Assembly: GCF_047495875.1 (NCBI RefSeq) | Contig: NC_092497.1 | Location: forward strand, 8,206,688-8,270,687 | From: Pithys albifrons albifrons | Taxonomy: Eukaryota > Chordata > Aves > Passeriformes > Thamnophilidae | Reading direction: 5' to 3' | Length of the DNA stretch: 64,000 nucleotides | Part shown: positions 23,805 to 36,390 of the stretch, piece by piece | Numbering within the stretch: the stretch's first letter is position 1 | Layout: each line of letters begins with the position of its first letter | Notes under the pieces: generated by a model | What the model saw: the letters and a program-made list of their open reading frames with translations, nothing else | Told to the model about the DNA's origin: nothing | Databases searched by the model: none | Translations under genes and position numbers: made by a program

Positions 23805-26800
23805 CATGTGGGGAGAGCTGCAGCCCCTCCCAGCCAAGCACGGCTGTGAGAGAGCACAGCACCAGGGTCCAGAGTGATGCTGCCTGTGTTCTCACCTCAC
23901 AGAGCAGAAGTTAACGTGCCGCAGCCGAGCTGCTAAAGCAAAATTACCAGAGATTGGCACCAGAGGCACAGAGGTGGAAAAATGGGGAGTTAACTCCAGC
24001 TCACTGGAGCACACTACTTCATACCTGCACTGTCTCTTAATATGAGGGAAAATGCTTTTAAAGCACTCAAAATTTTCTGTTTAAAGACAGTAATTGCAAG
24101 GGTGACTTAACATGGCCTCAGGGACTATCCTGCAAGAATTGTAAGTCTTGATCCCTTAAAAGTCAAGCTGTAGGAATCATGAAACCTGCATTGGAATTCC
24201 CACACATACACTTTCTCCTTCTTGTCCTCTCCCTTTCCATCCTCTGTCATATCTCTTCCCTTCCCCCTTCCCTTTCTCCTTTTTAGGGTACTGAAATGCA
24301 AAGCTGAAATGTCTTGCACTCCAAAGGAGGATTTAAGCTCACAAACTTGGAAACAATTCCCCCCAAATCACAAAAAGCTCTATTAAACTAATGGCCTCAT
24401 TCATTTACTTGGAGCACATGACATTGACCAGGTGAAGGTGAGTTTGTCTTTGCAGGCCAGTATTATACTGGGAGCAACTTTGACCTATTTACTGTTTATG
24501 ACCCAAAGTAAGAAAGAAGTGAAGAATTTCTGTCAGGTAGACATTTCTGTAGGATTTTTCCTGTTCTAAACTGAACAACATAAAGAATTTTCCGATTACC
24601 AACAGAGGAAAAGAAACCAAAGAGGTAAACAACTTTTTTATTAAATAAAAAAGTGGAAAATTTCCACAGAGCTGATAATGTGTTATAGAAAGATTACATT
24701 TAATAAAAAAGTCCATTTTCTGATGAGAAATATTTTCAGGGGATACATTTCAGTCAGGGCTGTCAGCTGTTACCTGCCTTTCAATCACTGAATGATGCCC
24801 TAGCTCACATCCCCCTGCTAGATGCTGGGCAAAGACACAATAAGAAATCTTTGGCTTACATAGCTGGAGTCTCATTTTGGGCAGAGCAGAGTGTAACAAC
24901 TAACAGGGAGAAGGAGTAATAACAGAGTCACACAGATAGGACAGCCACCATGAGAGAACAACCCAAGGGCCTGGTTTGAAAACAGCTGCCTCACAGCCAG
25001 GTGTGCCTGGGGTGCCTCCATGCAGATGACTCGAAGACATCTGACACAGTCTTCAGTGGGATCTTAAGAAAACTTTTACCTGAGGAATGGTCTTGGATCT
25101 CTCCAGGTAGTGCAGGGCCAGTGAGGTAGATAAGGATGTAGCAGGAAAGAGGCAGATAGATAGAGTTCTCTTCTCCTCAAAGACACATCCAGTTGACTTA
25201 CACTGCTCTGTGGTAAAGAAAGACAAGCATCCTTATCCCTTGTCATGCAAGGCCATGAAGATCTGGTGTGACTATTGGTCTCACTAGGAAAAGGTGTGAG
25301 CTGAAAACAAGCAGAAGAAGTCCAGAGCTGCCAGTCCTTTCCAATGAAAAACAGTTTTCCTATTCTGATATTCAAAATGTTCTCCTTAGTTGGATCAGTT
25401 TCTGGTGTTATACATTTTTTCCTTCTCACTTTAATTTTCTGCTATTCCTTTGTCTTCTCCTCATTTTCAACTGAACCACCCAAAATAGGACTTTCTGTGA
25501 GCTGAAAAACCAACACTGATTTTCCATGACTCAAAGCAAAGTCCTTTAGTGTGTGTGTGTTTGTGTGTGTCCTTCTTTGTCCTGTGGGAATTCTGTGCTT
25601 ACCATGGCCTGTGAGGGGATAACACTGTGAACACTGGGAGCAGTTCAGAGGACACCCTTCCTGAGGACACCATTGAGAAGATGTTTTTTTCACAAAACTT
25701 GCAGGAGCTGAATAATTTCGAGATCTAAATCTCCTCTATCTAAACCTTCCTCAAAGGGATTAGAAGCTAACATTAGAAGGGCACTAACCAGCAAAATGGC
25801 ACATGCAATACAATTCCATTAACCCCTCCATGCTTAAGAAGCCAGACTATGGTGACATATCTTCTGCCTGACTACCTTCTGCCTGGTAGTTCACGGTTCC
25901 TGCCTGGCTTTCTCCAGACCTGACTTATATTATATCCTGTGTTAGCCTCACCTCTTCCTTCCTTCCTCTTTGCCCCTCCAAAAGCCACCTGAGACAGAAA
26001 ATAGCAGTTAAAAAGATAATCAGGAGGTGGGTTTTGGAACAGATATCCAAGCAACAAGTCCTTCATAAACAAATGATGCTTTGCCTGACCAAGTCCAAAG
26101 AAAACCCTGACAAACTCAGCCTAGAATGGACCAAATGCAGCTTTACTTTGCTTCTCCAGTCAAGGGAGGACATGGGTCTAATTTGTAGCTCACAGCCCAG
26201 CTCTGCCGTGACAGATGCTGCCTGGAACTGAAGGAGAAATGATGATGCAGGGCCGTTCCCTTCGAGACGCTGTTCTGTCACCATGGAGGCAGACAGCATG
26301 CTCTCAACAAGTTTATCTGCAAAGTAACATGAAAATTCCTCACAGCAGGAGAGATTTGACGGGACGTGCCTAGCACAGCTTTATAAAACGGTTTCTTCAA
26401 ATGCTTCCAAATCCCATGGATCTTTTTCTTGCTTTATCATCCTTTTCAACATCCTTCTTTCTCTTGCTTTTTCTTTTTTTTCAGGCCTTCACAAGGCACG
26501 TTTATCAACATCAAAGCACATTCTCTTACAGTTCATTTTTTTCCCCTCTGAATCCACACTTGCAAAGTCCAAACTACTCTTTCTCCCCACACCCAGTGTC
26601 TTAACAAGGAGCAAAACCTGCCTCTGTGCATGAAATCTCCTTCAAAGTCTGGGCAGTATAGACATCCTACTCCAGGGACTGAGATCCCTTACACATAGGT
26701 GAATTGCTCTGAGACAGAGAGAGCATTTGGTTTTGGTACTCCTGCAGACCCCATATGCCCAGGCTGAATTTTGATAACTGCCCCATTGCTTAATTTTTCC

Positions 26801-29235
26801 TGCCTCCCAGACCAAACTTGAAGTTTATGCTGGATTATAGTTACAGGCAGCATTCAGAATGCTCAGCTGAGACAAACAAGTGTTCTAGCTCTTTGCTGTT
26901 GTCACCAGAGAGATACTGAAGGCTTGGACCTGTGGCCACCACTCCACCCTGTAGGCAGCCTGATCTCAGGCTACCTGCAGGTCACCTCTGCCAAAAGGGC
27001 ATTTAATTGTCAAATCCCTTCAGACCAGTTTCTTGACCAACATGCTGCTTCCTTCCCACACAGCCTTCAGGTTCCCTCAAGTGGCAGTTACTCCAGAAGT
27101 ATGTTCCTACACATCTGACATGAAGGCAAACTTGGACCCAAGGACAGATCCAGCTGGATTGTAAGAGAGTCTTCATCCCCCAGTCCTCCCCCTCTGTCCG
27201 ACTTACAGCACTTGGCTTGTCTTTGTCAATCCATTGTCTTCATCCCAAAAAACCAGGTTTCTCTTCCTGCCATCCTCTCATGGCAGAGTCTTATATCTCC
27301 TCTCCTTGGCACTGGCACCGGCACTTCCATGGGGACAGAATGGGCCCAGGGGCAGCTTCAGAGCAGCTTTTGCCACCTTTTGGCAAATTTCATTTGGCAG
27401 CTAGCCATGAGAAAGGTGGAAGCTGAGAGAAAGGATGTATAGTCATTCCTCAGTGTGTGAAGGGCTGTGTGTGTTGGGGTGGCAGTGGGAGAAGAGAAGG
27501 TGAAAGGGGAGTTGGAACTGTGAAGTTTGAAGGTGAAAAAAGTCTTTATATCTGGATTAGTGGAGTCCTGGGGCCTTCAAAAATAGTTAAAATTCCCTTT
27601 TTTGAGTAATGGAGAAGTAGTTTGCATTGATCTTAAGAATTTGCTTATAGTTTTCCCTGGAGTTCAATGTACTAGGGAGTGCAAAGCTGACACAGCTCAA
27701 AAGTTTTATGAACCTCAGGTAACAGCGTGAAAGGAAATTTTAATAAATATTACATTTATTTAAATTTAATTTTTTTCCTTGTTAATAATAAAAGCCAACC
27801 TTGGTCTTCTGGGCTTTTCTCATATGCCTGCTTAATACAGCAGCCAAATCGTGGAATTATTTATATTTTAACTTCATTTTCAGTAAATCGTCAATCATTC
27901 ACCTTTCAAAAGCATTAAATTCAGAGATGAACAGCAGGGGAGAGGGAGACTGAAAAATAAATATTGACTTTCTGGGGTTTGTTTTAGATTTTTTTAAACA
28001 CAGGGTTAGAAATAGAAGCTGTTTTGGGTGATGAGTAAATGCACAGAAAAAGGAAAAGACATTTGTGCCTATAGATTTCTCCCCATCACAGACCTGCAAA
28101 TCTATTTCTGCTTTGTTTGCAGGAAGCCACAGGAGTACCTATGGGTAGTGGCCCTTGCTGGCTTAATGAACCACTTGGCTGAAAATCTGTGGTCTGGTCA
28201 TCACTGGGTGAATGGTCTTCCTTACAGAGGAGACGAGGTACTAGGCATGGACACTGGTATTGTCAGCAACAGCTGAGATCCCACAGCAAATCCAAGCAAA
28301 AGAGGCATGACAGAATTGAGAAATCCACCAGGATTGCAATATGCATTATTGCAATACACTCATGCTATGTGAAGATGCCACAGATTCTTCCTTTTATGTT
28401 CAGTAGCCCAATCAATGCTCAAAGACAGTGAGAGTCTGTTGCTACTCATCTCTTCTGTCCCCTGAGACAGAAAGAAATAAAGCCAGCCAGCTGCCCCTTG
28501 GGTGCTCTAGAACCCTCCTGTAGGGTTCTTACCCCTTTGTGACTGATGGCATCTCTTCAATCCATGAGTCACCTCTGTGATATCCACCCTCTGCACCAAA
28601 CTCACCTGCTGTTCCCACCTTGAACTACCTGATATCCCAGCCTGTACAGGCTATAACACTGAGCTAAACGCAGCTGTCAGTTACTGGACATCTAAGGTCA
28701 AAGCAACCCAGTGAGTCATCTGACATGTTGGGTTCAACTAGTTATATGGTCTTGATTCAAAGACCCCAGTAGGTGAAATCTCTACCAAGACCTTTGGTGA
28801 TGTGTTCCTAGGGAAAATGACCAACAAAACAGGTGTCTGTATCCCTGCTCATGTCTATTTTTGTTCAGCTTGTGGACACTGGTCTGTCTTGTGCCTTTCT
28901 TTGTCTTTGAGATTTAGGAGTCCTCCATAGCAGGTGCACACACACAGCAAGTCATCACTCAAGCTTTTTGATGAGATGAACAAATTGCTCTCTTGGAAAC
29001 ATTTTCTCCAGCCCAGATTTCTGTGGGTTTCTGCATCCTCTCCAATTTCTTGTTTTCTCTAACAATGCACATGTCCCCAAACTGGAGATGAGTTTCTGTT
29101 ATCTGACCCTTTCTGCAGTAAAATTAGTCCTGTCCTTTCACCAATCTCGTTCAAGTTGGCATCAGCTGATCCCACCACCATACTGGGAGTAGAGGTCCAG
29201 ATGAAGAACCTTTCTTCATGACCTTTCAATATCTT
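23805..29235. other. Noncoding DNA with a short GT repeat
   Basis: A (GT)n run lies at 25549-25570. Otherwise I see only unique sequence and no supported exon. Confidence 0.35.
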
Positions 29236-29239
29236 TCAG

Positions 29240-29985
29240 AGTCATTGCCTCCCAGAGGGACTCTGCACCCTGGGACTGGCTGACTGGAAAGTAGCTTGGC
29301 AGAGAAGGACCTAAGGGTCCTGGTGAATACCAAGTTGACCGTGAGCCATCAAAGTGTCTCCATCAGAAACAACACAAACAAGCCCAACAGGTTCCTGGGC
29401 TGCATTAGGCAGACCATTGCCAGCAGATGGGGGGAGGAAATAATTTTCCTCCAGACTCAGCCCTGGTGAGACACATCTGTGCCCAGCTCTGGGCTCCTCT
29501 GTACAAGACAGTGCATGGCACATTGGAACAAGTCCAGGAAAGGGCCATAAAAACAATGAATGAACTGGGGCATCTGATGTGTGAGGAAAGACAAAGAGCT
29601 GCCACTAGCCAGTGTTGAAGAGAAAGGGATCTTAAGATGATCTAATCTATATGTATAAATATTTGGTGGGGGCAAGTAATAGGAACAGATCTAGAATCTT
29701 CTGAGTGGTGACAGTGAAAGATCAAGAAGCACAAACTGAAACACAGGAAATTCCATTTAAATGTAAGAAAAAGTTTTATTTTGTTTTGTTTTTTACTGTA
29801 GTAATGCTAAAGCACTGCAAGAAGTTGCTAGAGAAGTTATAGAGTCTCCATCCCTGGATATATTCAAAACAAAACTGGATGGGGTCCTCAGTAACATGAT
29901 CCAGCTGACCCTATTCTGAGCAGAAGGGGTTGGAGTAGATGATCTCCAGAGATGCCTTCCAGCCTCGGCTGTTCTGTGATGCTGA
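29240..29985 (+). mobile_element. CR1 fragment covering the end of ORF2 and the 3' UTR
   Basis: On the + strand the translation near 29427-29560 reads like the CR1 ORF2 C-terminal region: LVR...AQLWAPLYKTVHGTLEQVQ, then ERAIKTMNEL. This parallels the LVRPHLEYC...FWAPQF...[11 protein letters not shown] segment of the intact copy. Downstream 'ccctggatatattcaaaac' (about 29850-29870), 'gatgatctccagagatgcc' (about 29938-29956) and 'ggctgttctgtgatgctgatg' mark the 3' UTR and tail to about 29985. Frameshifts and an inserted T-rich stretch (about 29765-29800) make it non-functional. Confidence 0.9.
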
Positions 29986-29989
29986 TGTT

Positions 29990-31050
29990 CACCACTCCAG
30001 AGCCACAACCTGTCTCCCTGGTTCCTATGCTGTCTCCCAGTCTGATGCTGTGAAAATGTATGTTCTATGCACCCGGACTGCTGATGTCCTTTACACATAT
30101 TCTCAAGCCATATCAAGTACTCTTAAATTGGGTTATGTGTACAATATAGCCAGCAGATTGTTTTTATTCATTTCCAGACCATTGAAGGAAAAATTAAATT
30201 ACATCTAAGCTATGACTTCCTTCTCAGGAATGTCACAGGGAAGCGCTCATTACAGATTTCTTCCTCATAATTTCTGTCCAAGATCTGTCAACTACCCGTT
30301 GTCAATCTATTAACTATCAGCATATAAAAGAAACATAGATTTCCAGTCCATATAGTCTTTATGTCCTTTTTCTATTCATTAACAGCAACAGGGTCTTAGG
30401 AAATGACTGCAAGAACTGTGACACATCCAACCCCCATATATTCTCCCTGCTTCTGACATCTGGGTGTTTAGGAGCAGTGATAGCAACCACACTGTTTTGT
30501 CCTGTGGTCAGCAGTGGACCTGAATTACTCAGCTTTTGTTCATCTCTTTGCAAGTTAGTTGTTCATTGTCACAATGAATTCTCTAGTAGGATTTTATGCC
30601 CCAAGAAAAAGAACTTCATATTTTTTGTTTTAAACTTGTGTGGTGTTTTCACTAGATGTCCTCTCCTCTCTGCCATATGGGAAGCAGTGAGTCATTTTGC
30701 CTTCTTCATGTAATCTGGAGATTTCACAGCCTTCCATTCAGGCCACCTTGCTGAGACTTGCCATTCTCCTTATGACAGACTTATTTCCAGGGAAGACACT
30801 CAATCCTTCCTGATGCTTCCTCAGAGCAGGTGCTAGACCACTGCAGATGTCCTTTGCTGCCACCCCCACCACACTGCCACACAGCTCTTGCTGGCCTGAA
30901 ACCACCTCTCTCTAGGTTGCATCCAGCTGGTACAACAGATTTCCTTAGGAAGCAGGACAAGGAACCTCTCTGGTTCACAAGGAAACAGAGGCTGGAGCCC
31001 TTACAAGCTTCTGCCCTTTGCTAAGAGAGCATTCTCCTTCCCTGCTGCCC
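29990..31050. other. Noncoding DNA, nothing recognised
   Basis: Unique sequence between a CR1 relic and a short tetranucleotide repeat. No supported gene. Confidence 0.35.
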
Positions 31051-31054
31051 TCCC

Positions 31055-31076
31055 CAGGCAGGCAGGCAGGCAGGCA
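31055..31076. repeat. (CAGG)n tetranucleotide repeat
   Basis: Five and a half copies of CAGG in a row, followed by a degenerate CACG unit. Confidence 0.9.
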
Positions 31077-31261
31077 CGCAGCGGCTCAGTCATGTAAGCA
31101 AGCAAGTGAAAGGGGAAACAAAAATTAAACAGAGGTTAAGGGAATAGAAGAAAAACAGATGACCCCCCAGAGTCTGGGGCTGAGCAGCACAAACAGTCGG
31201 AGTCCCTGGAAGCCAGTTCATCCATGCACACTGCCCTTGCTGCCTTCCAGTTCCCAGGAGG

Positions 31262-31505
31262 GGGCCTAATAAATTTTACAAAAGAGCAAACAGCTGAAAA
31301 ATCTTCGTATTTAAAAATATATTGAGAGAATTTGCATGTTGTTCCCTTTTGTGTGGGGATGGCATTTATACAACCCGGCGTTTCAGCAGCACCGCATCTC
31401 AGAGCACTTTACATAGCAATTAATTACACACTGGTAGTGGAGTGACTGTCTACAGGCAAACTCATCAGCCATTATCCACTCAGCAACATCCAGCATACAG
31501 CTGTG
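31262..31505. other. Possible conserved or ancient-repeat segment (MIR-like)
   Basis: The stretch 'ctcagagcactttacatagc' (31398-31417) followed by 'aattaattacac' is like the conserved core of MIR/CORE-SINE repeats in reverse orientation, which carry 'agcgctttacatgtattaac'. The AT-rich sequence to its left (31262-31370) is unique and could be conserved noncoding DNA. Both readings are tentative. Confidence 0.3.
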
Positions 31506-31509
31506 AACA

Positions 31510-34250
31510 TTTGCATTAGCAGAAAGTCATCTCGGCTGCCATTAGCAGGGTGCACAATGTCAGGGAGGATGGCAGGGGTCAGCTCACCCCAACTCCTTCC
31601 TGAAAAGCCTTTAACAGCTACTGTCACAGCTTTCACAGTCAAACTTTTGACCCTTCCCTTGTTTCACCCCAGGCCTGGAGCAGAGAGATGCCGTCAACTT
31701 ACAGCACACTGCAGTTCAGATCCTGTAACACTGGAAACACTCATGGATGGGAGACTTCTGAGATAGCACATGAAAGTGAAATCACCAAATCTGTAGAGGG
31801 ATGGCTTTATGGTATGAACTTCATCCACAGCTGTGACAGTTTCTGTTTCATATCTTTCATGCAGCCAGTGACAGTGCAGCCCCAACGCCCCGGATTGCTT
31901 ATGGCACTCCTGAGATCTCTCCATAAATCAGTCTGGAAAGACACTGCAGACCTAAAAGACCAGCTTCTGACAGCTCCTGTGGCCTCAACACTATCCTGAA
32001 GGAGTTTCATTTCCACATTCTCCCCTGAGTCTCCTTTGCCACTGCTTTGCCCACACCATGGCAAAACCATATGCTTCATTGCGCTTGGGAGATCAGAGGA
32101 AACGGGAAGAATCCCAGCAGTGCACTGACCTTCAAAGGGGACAAGAGACCAATCAGCAGGACTCGTGCAGAATCTGGAGAAATTCCAGCTGAAGCATTAA
32201 AATAAACTCCTATACTACATCTTTACCATCAAAATAAACAGTTGTGAAAATGTCCCTGGACATTAGAACTTGATCTTCTGTATTGCAAGTTGTTAAAACA
32301 CTACCTGGCATGTTTTTGGCACAATCTAGCTAGCATGTTCCCAAATGGTGCCTAGACACAGCCTGGGAATTAGCACAGACTAGTGCCCATTCTCAGTAGG
32401 CAATTTGGATGCAACCCCCCTTTTTTGGAGGGTGAGAGAATTTAATAGTACAGATGCAAGATATCCTGTGCCAGCTGGCCTCTGTGCAAGAGAACAGACC
32501 TAGCTACAGTTAATTTACAGGTATAGACGCAGCCTCAGACTCCTGGACAACATCCAGCCGATGATTGCATCCTCCTCCTTTCAATTCCACCAGCCTGAAA
32601 TGCAAAAGAAAGACACAATGCTTCTAATCTTTAATTGCTGCTATGGACCACTGAAATGCTTCTGTCTTTTGATCCTAGATAAGGTGATCTTTGAATTTCT
32701 GAAAGTTGAAGAGTGTATGAAATTTTTGGGGCTCCTTTGAAGGCCCACAGGAGATATGATCGCAGCACAAACTACTAGGGCCTTTTCTTTCTATCTTACT
32801 TGTGTTTCATGTGTGCTAAAATTTTCAATGCAATTATTCATTTTGCAAGGCTGGTGTGTGTTTCTTGCTGAGCCCACCAAGCCAGCTCTAGTCACCATAA
32901 GACCCCAGAGGGCCAACAACCAGAATCATTATTGCCATTGGCAGATAACAAATCTTATACAAGTTGGAGACATGAGAACCCCCATAAACCCGTGCCATGG
33001 TAACACAGACCTTTTTCCAGTTAATGATTTATAAGAACACAGGTTGGATGGATGAGAAAGATCTAACAGACTTGTGGGGATAAATATAGCCTTACAAAAG
33101 ATGACTTTGGTGTGCAAACCCAGCTGTCCAGTTTTGGATTTCCCCTCACTGAAAACCCAGTAAACCAGGCAGGACAGGACCATTGTCTGAATTTAGAAGA
33201 GGTTTCTCTGCTCTGTCCTCCTGCCTACCCACCCCATAGCCTGCACTTGCTGTCCAGGGTTTGAAGGACCTGTGGCATTAGAGGTGAACAGACATGGTCT
33301 CATCCCAGGTCCTTTTGCAAAGAAGAGAAGGGAATCAATGCTTCAGTGTCTGGAGAGGGGGGAAATTCTCTTGGAAGTAAATTTACTTGGAAGTAAATGG
33401 TTTACAGTAAAAACACAAAGTCTTTGGAAACAGATAATCTTTCTGGGGTTTCCTTTACTCTGTTTGTGCTGCCAGAGGCAAATTCCTGATTTCTAACACT
33501 TTCTTGAAGTATGAACAGACACATTTTAATGAACTTTTTGGGAGACATGTACTAATCCCACTCTTCTTGGTAGGCCAGATCCCATTCTGAGCTTGCCTGC
33601 TATCAAATTTGTCAACCTTTAACTACTGACTTGTTTCCTGTGTGACTTTCCAATTTCTCCCCCAAACATACCCCAAACCCTACACTCCTTTCAAAACCCT
33701 GGTAACCCACAGAAATTGGTACTGGCGTTTAGAGGTTTCAGTGGTGTGTCACTGTTCACGGACTTCAACAGAGGCAGTGAAAGAAGTCAGGAAATTGAAA
33801 TGGATTTTCCTGAAGAGAGAAGAAATAGGTGCAGTAAAGACCACCCACAGCTATCTGTCCTCAGATGTCCACAAAGACTTCCCCCGAGCCACCAGCCACC
33901 ACACTTGGCTTGGCAGGACCCACCTTGGCTTCAGGATCTCACTTGCCTCAGGCTCCTGGAAGTTCCTGCAGCCAAAGGAACTTTTTGATGTTAGCACTAT
34001 AGGAACTTCTATTAATCTTGTGTATTTTTTCACTATGCCACAGCAGTAGGGAAGGGTGGTCAATCCCCTAGCCCTTACTTGCTGCTGGAATCCCCCTCCA
34101 CACCTGTCTTCCAGACAGAGGAGCAGAGCAGAAACTGCCTTTTCTGTGATGCAGGGCCACATCCTGGGAAGCAGAGCTGCAAACCACCAGACAATTTTGC
34201 AGATTCCACTAGAGACCATTTCAGACAAATCACTGGGCTTGATAATGCTG
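31510..34250. other. Noncoding DNA, nothing recognised
   Basis: No exon or repeat family could be supported. A 13-base unit TTGGAAGTAAATT is duplicated near 33370-33400. Confidence 0.35.
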
Positions 34251-34254
34251 ATTT

Positions 34255-34388
34255 ACATAGCGGTGCAGCTTCCCCTCACCATGGGAATTGCTGGGTGGCG
34301 TTCCCTGGCCTGCACGATGCTGGAGGTCAGGCTGCTGATCACAGCGGTCCCATCTGGGCTGAAAATCTATAAATTCAGATCTGGATGA
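34255..34388 (+). mobile_element. Ancient CR1/L3-like 3' end
   Basis: The run 'ggcctgcacgatgctggaggtcaggctgctgatcacagcggtccc...ggctgaaaatctataaattc' (about 34307-34378) matches the 3' end of old sauropsid CR1 elements as I recall them (ggcctgtgttatgcaggaggtcagactagatgatca...ggtcccttctggcct...atctatga). It is 5' truncated and decayed. Confidence 0.7.
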
Positions 34389-34391
34389 AAT

Positions 34392-35170
34392 TGGGCAATT
34401 TTGGATTTGGATAAGCATTCATGAATTTAAATGAATAAATAATAATATAATAATAAATCATTCATCTCACTGTCTAGCGTGTGAGTCCCCTTGAAGACCT
34501 GCAGTTCAGATGCAGCCAAAGTTTGACTACCTCTGCAATTAGAGCCAATGAATTTCAAATGAGGGGGAAGGATGGGTAAAAAACCAGGAAAATGAAATGT
34601 TGTGGGGGGACCATTCATCTGAAGTGGCAAGAACTGGATACTAACAGACTCATCCCACTGTTGGCTTGGGTAGTGGCACTGGTGAGAGCTTCCATCTCCT
34701 ACTAGTTACCCTCATGACAAGCCAGACACATAAATCCAGCCAGTTCCAGATCTGCCATGCCAACAGAAAGCTGCTGCCCTTAGAGCTATCTCACTGGTCT
34801 GGGCTCAAGACTCCCTGAGGCAGCAATGTTGGGCAAGTACATTTCCTTTTGGTTTGTTATTACGGTAAAGAGCTTTGGGATAGAGGTATTCTGTTCTGAT
34901 TCTCTCTGGTGAGCTTGCTTATGCTATGCTCTGCTCAGAGTTAGGCTATCCATGAGGCCAAGGTAAATTGATGGGCAGTTACCACAATGGAGAGGAGACA
35001 ACTGGGCTACACTTCTGATGGGTAACCTCCCCACCTGATCTCTCTTACCCAGAGCTGTCTCTTCATTCCTATTGACAGGTCACCAGCCAATCTCTACAGG
35101 CCAGCACTGCTTTATCATCCTTCTGCTCACCCCTTTGACTGTTATATCCCCTTGAACTACCCCCAAAACA
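34392..35170. other. Noncoding DNA, nothing recognised
   Basis: Unique sequence with an AT-rich stretch at 34420-34460. No gene supported. Confidence 0.35.
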
Positions 35171-35174
35171 ATTA

Positions 35175-35440
35175 TTTTCTGATTCTCCCTGGTGAGTTTC
35201 TGCCCTCCCCAAACCTTTGTGTTTAATTTTCTCTCTAAACCAGCTCTCACAGCTTTCCCCAGTTTAGCCTCCTCCACTCATTTCATTAACATGCTGTTTA
35301 CTTCTGCTTGTAGATCATTAGCAGCAATATTAAACAACTGGCAGCTTGCCCAGGAGGCTGTGATCTCTGGGGTTGATGACTTGTTTTATTTTCCCTCCCT
35401 GAGAGAGCAGCAAAAGGATCAGAGATGGGTGGACATGGAA
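35175..35440 (-). repeat. Old CR1/L3-like fragment, left copy of a related pair
   Basis: The + strand segment with 'cccagtttagcctcc', 'catttcattaacatgctgttta', 'agatcattagcagcaatattaaa' and 'ggggttgatgacttgttttat' is closely related to 40598-40860 in the same order and orientation. Part of it parallels the CR1 RT region in reverse orientation (in the intact element 'aaatcatcaataaagatgttaaac' occupies the same place). I therefore read both as members of one old LINE family on the minus strand. A local duplication remains possible. Confidence 0.55.
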
Positions 35441-35444
35441 AGGC

Positions 35445-36295
35445 TCAAGCCAAAAGCAGAGATGAGAGAGGCGGCTTTCTTGCCTTTCCTAGTAAATCTC
35501 CCACTCTGCTTTCCCTTTATACTCTTCACTCAGGTCCTTCTTTCATGGGCATGCCTCTGATGCCTTTATGTGGACCTTTTTCTTGAAATAAGACTTTGCT
35601 ACCCCTTCCTCCCCCTAAAATCCCTTGGTTTGGAATCAATGAGCCCATATCTAGGGTTGAATTTTGGGTCAAGTTCTTTCCAGGCTCCTTGTATCACAAA
35701 TTCCTTCTGTTTTCTGGCTGAAAGCTGAGTCAACAAACTTATTGACTAATATCAGCCTGTCATCTCGCCTGCTCTGGCACAAGGATTTAACTCCTTGCAG
35801 GAGAACTCATCTCCACAACTCAGACTCTTGAGGTTCTCATATTCTTCACTCAGAAAATTCCTCTAAGGAACTCTGTAGAGATGGGAAAAGTTTATGTTTA
35901 ACTCAGAACTTTTCAGTAACCAAGACGGAGTATAAAATGAACCCAAGGCAATCTGTGGGGCAAGGAGGAAGCTCAGACAAGGCCAAAGTGGCTTTGGTGC
36001 CCTGCAACAGCTATTCTGTAGTGAACAGAGGAGAGAGCTGGTTGGAAATGTTCATTAAATATTCATCCTTTCTTCTTCTAATTTGATTTTTTTTCTGCCA
36101 GGAAAAACTGAAGGTCAAGAATGGTAAAAGGAAATTGGCACATTCAAAATCTTCCAATATCTGCCAAAAATGTCAACAGAAAAGTCACTTGAAAATTCTA
36201 ATTCAGACTATTTTGACTGACCTCTGATCATATTTCCAGGGCCTCCACACTGTCCCTGTGGGCTGTTGGCCTCCTTCTCTTTGGACCCCTAGACT
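35445..36295. other. Noncoding DNA left of the young CR1
   Basis: Unique sequence with a T-rich stretch at about 36065-36095. No supported gene. The CR1 3' tail begins at its right edge. Confidence 0.35.
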
Positions 36296-36390
36296 AGAAT
36301 CATAGAATCATAGAATCATAGAATCGATTGGGTTGGAAAAGACCTCCAAGATCATCGAGTCCAACCCTTGGTCCAACTCTAGCTCATTTA

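Noticed and set aside
33642..34388. Overlapping open frames of up to 135 codons on both strands
   Set aside because: They overlap in several frames because of locally higher GC; the right end is an old CR1/L3 3' end.
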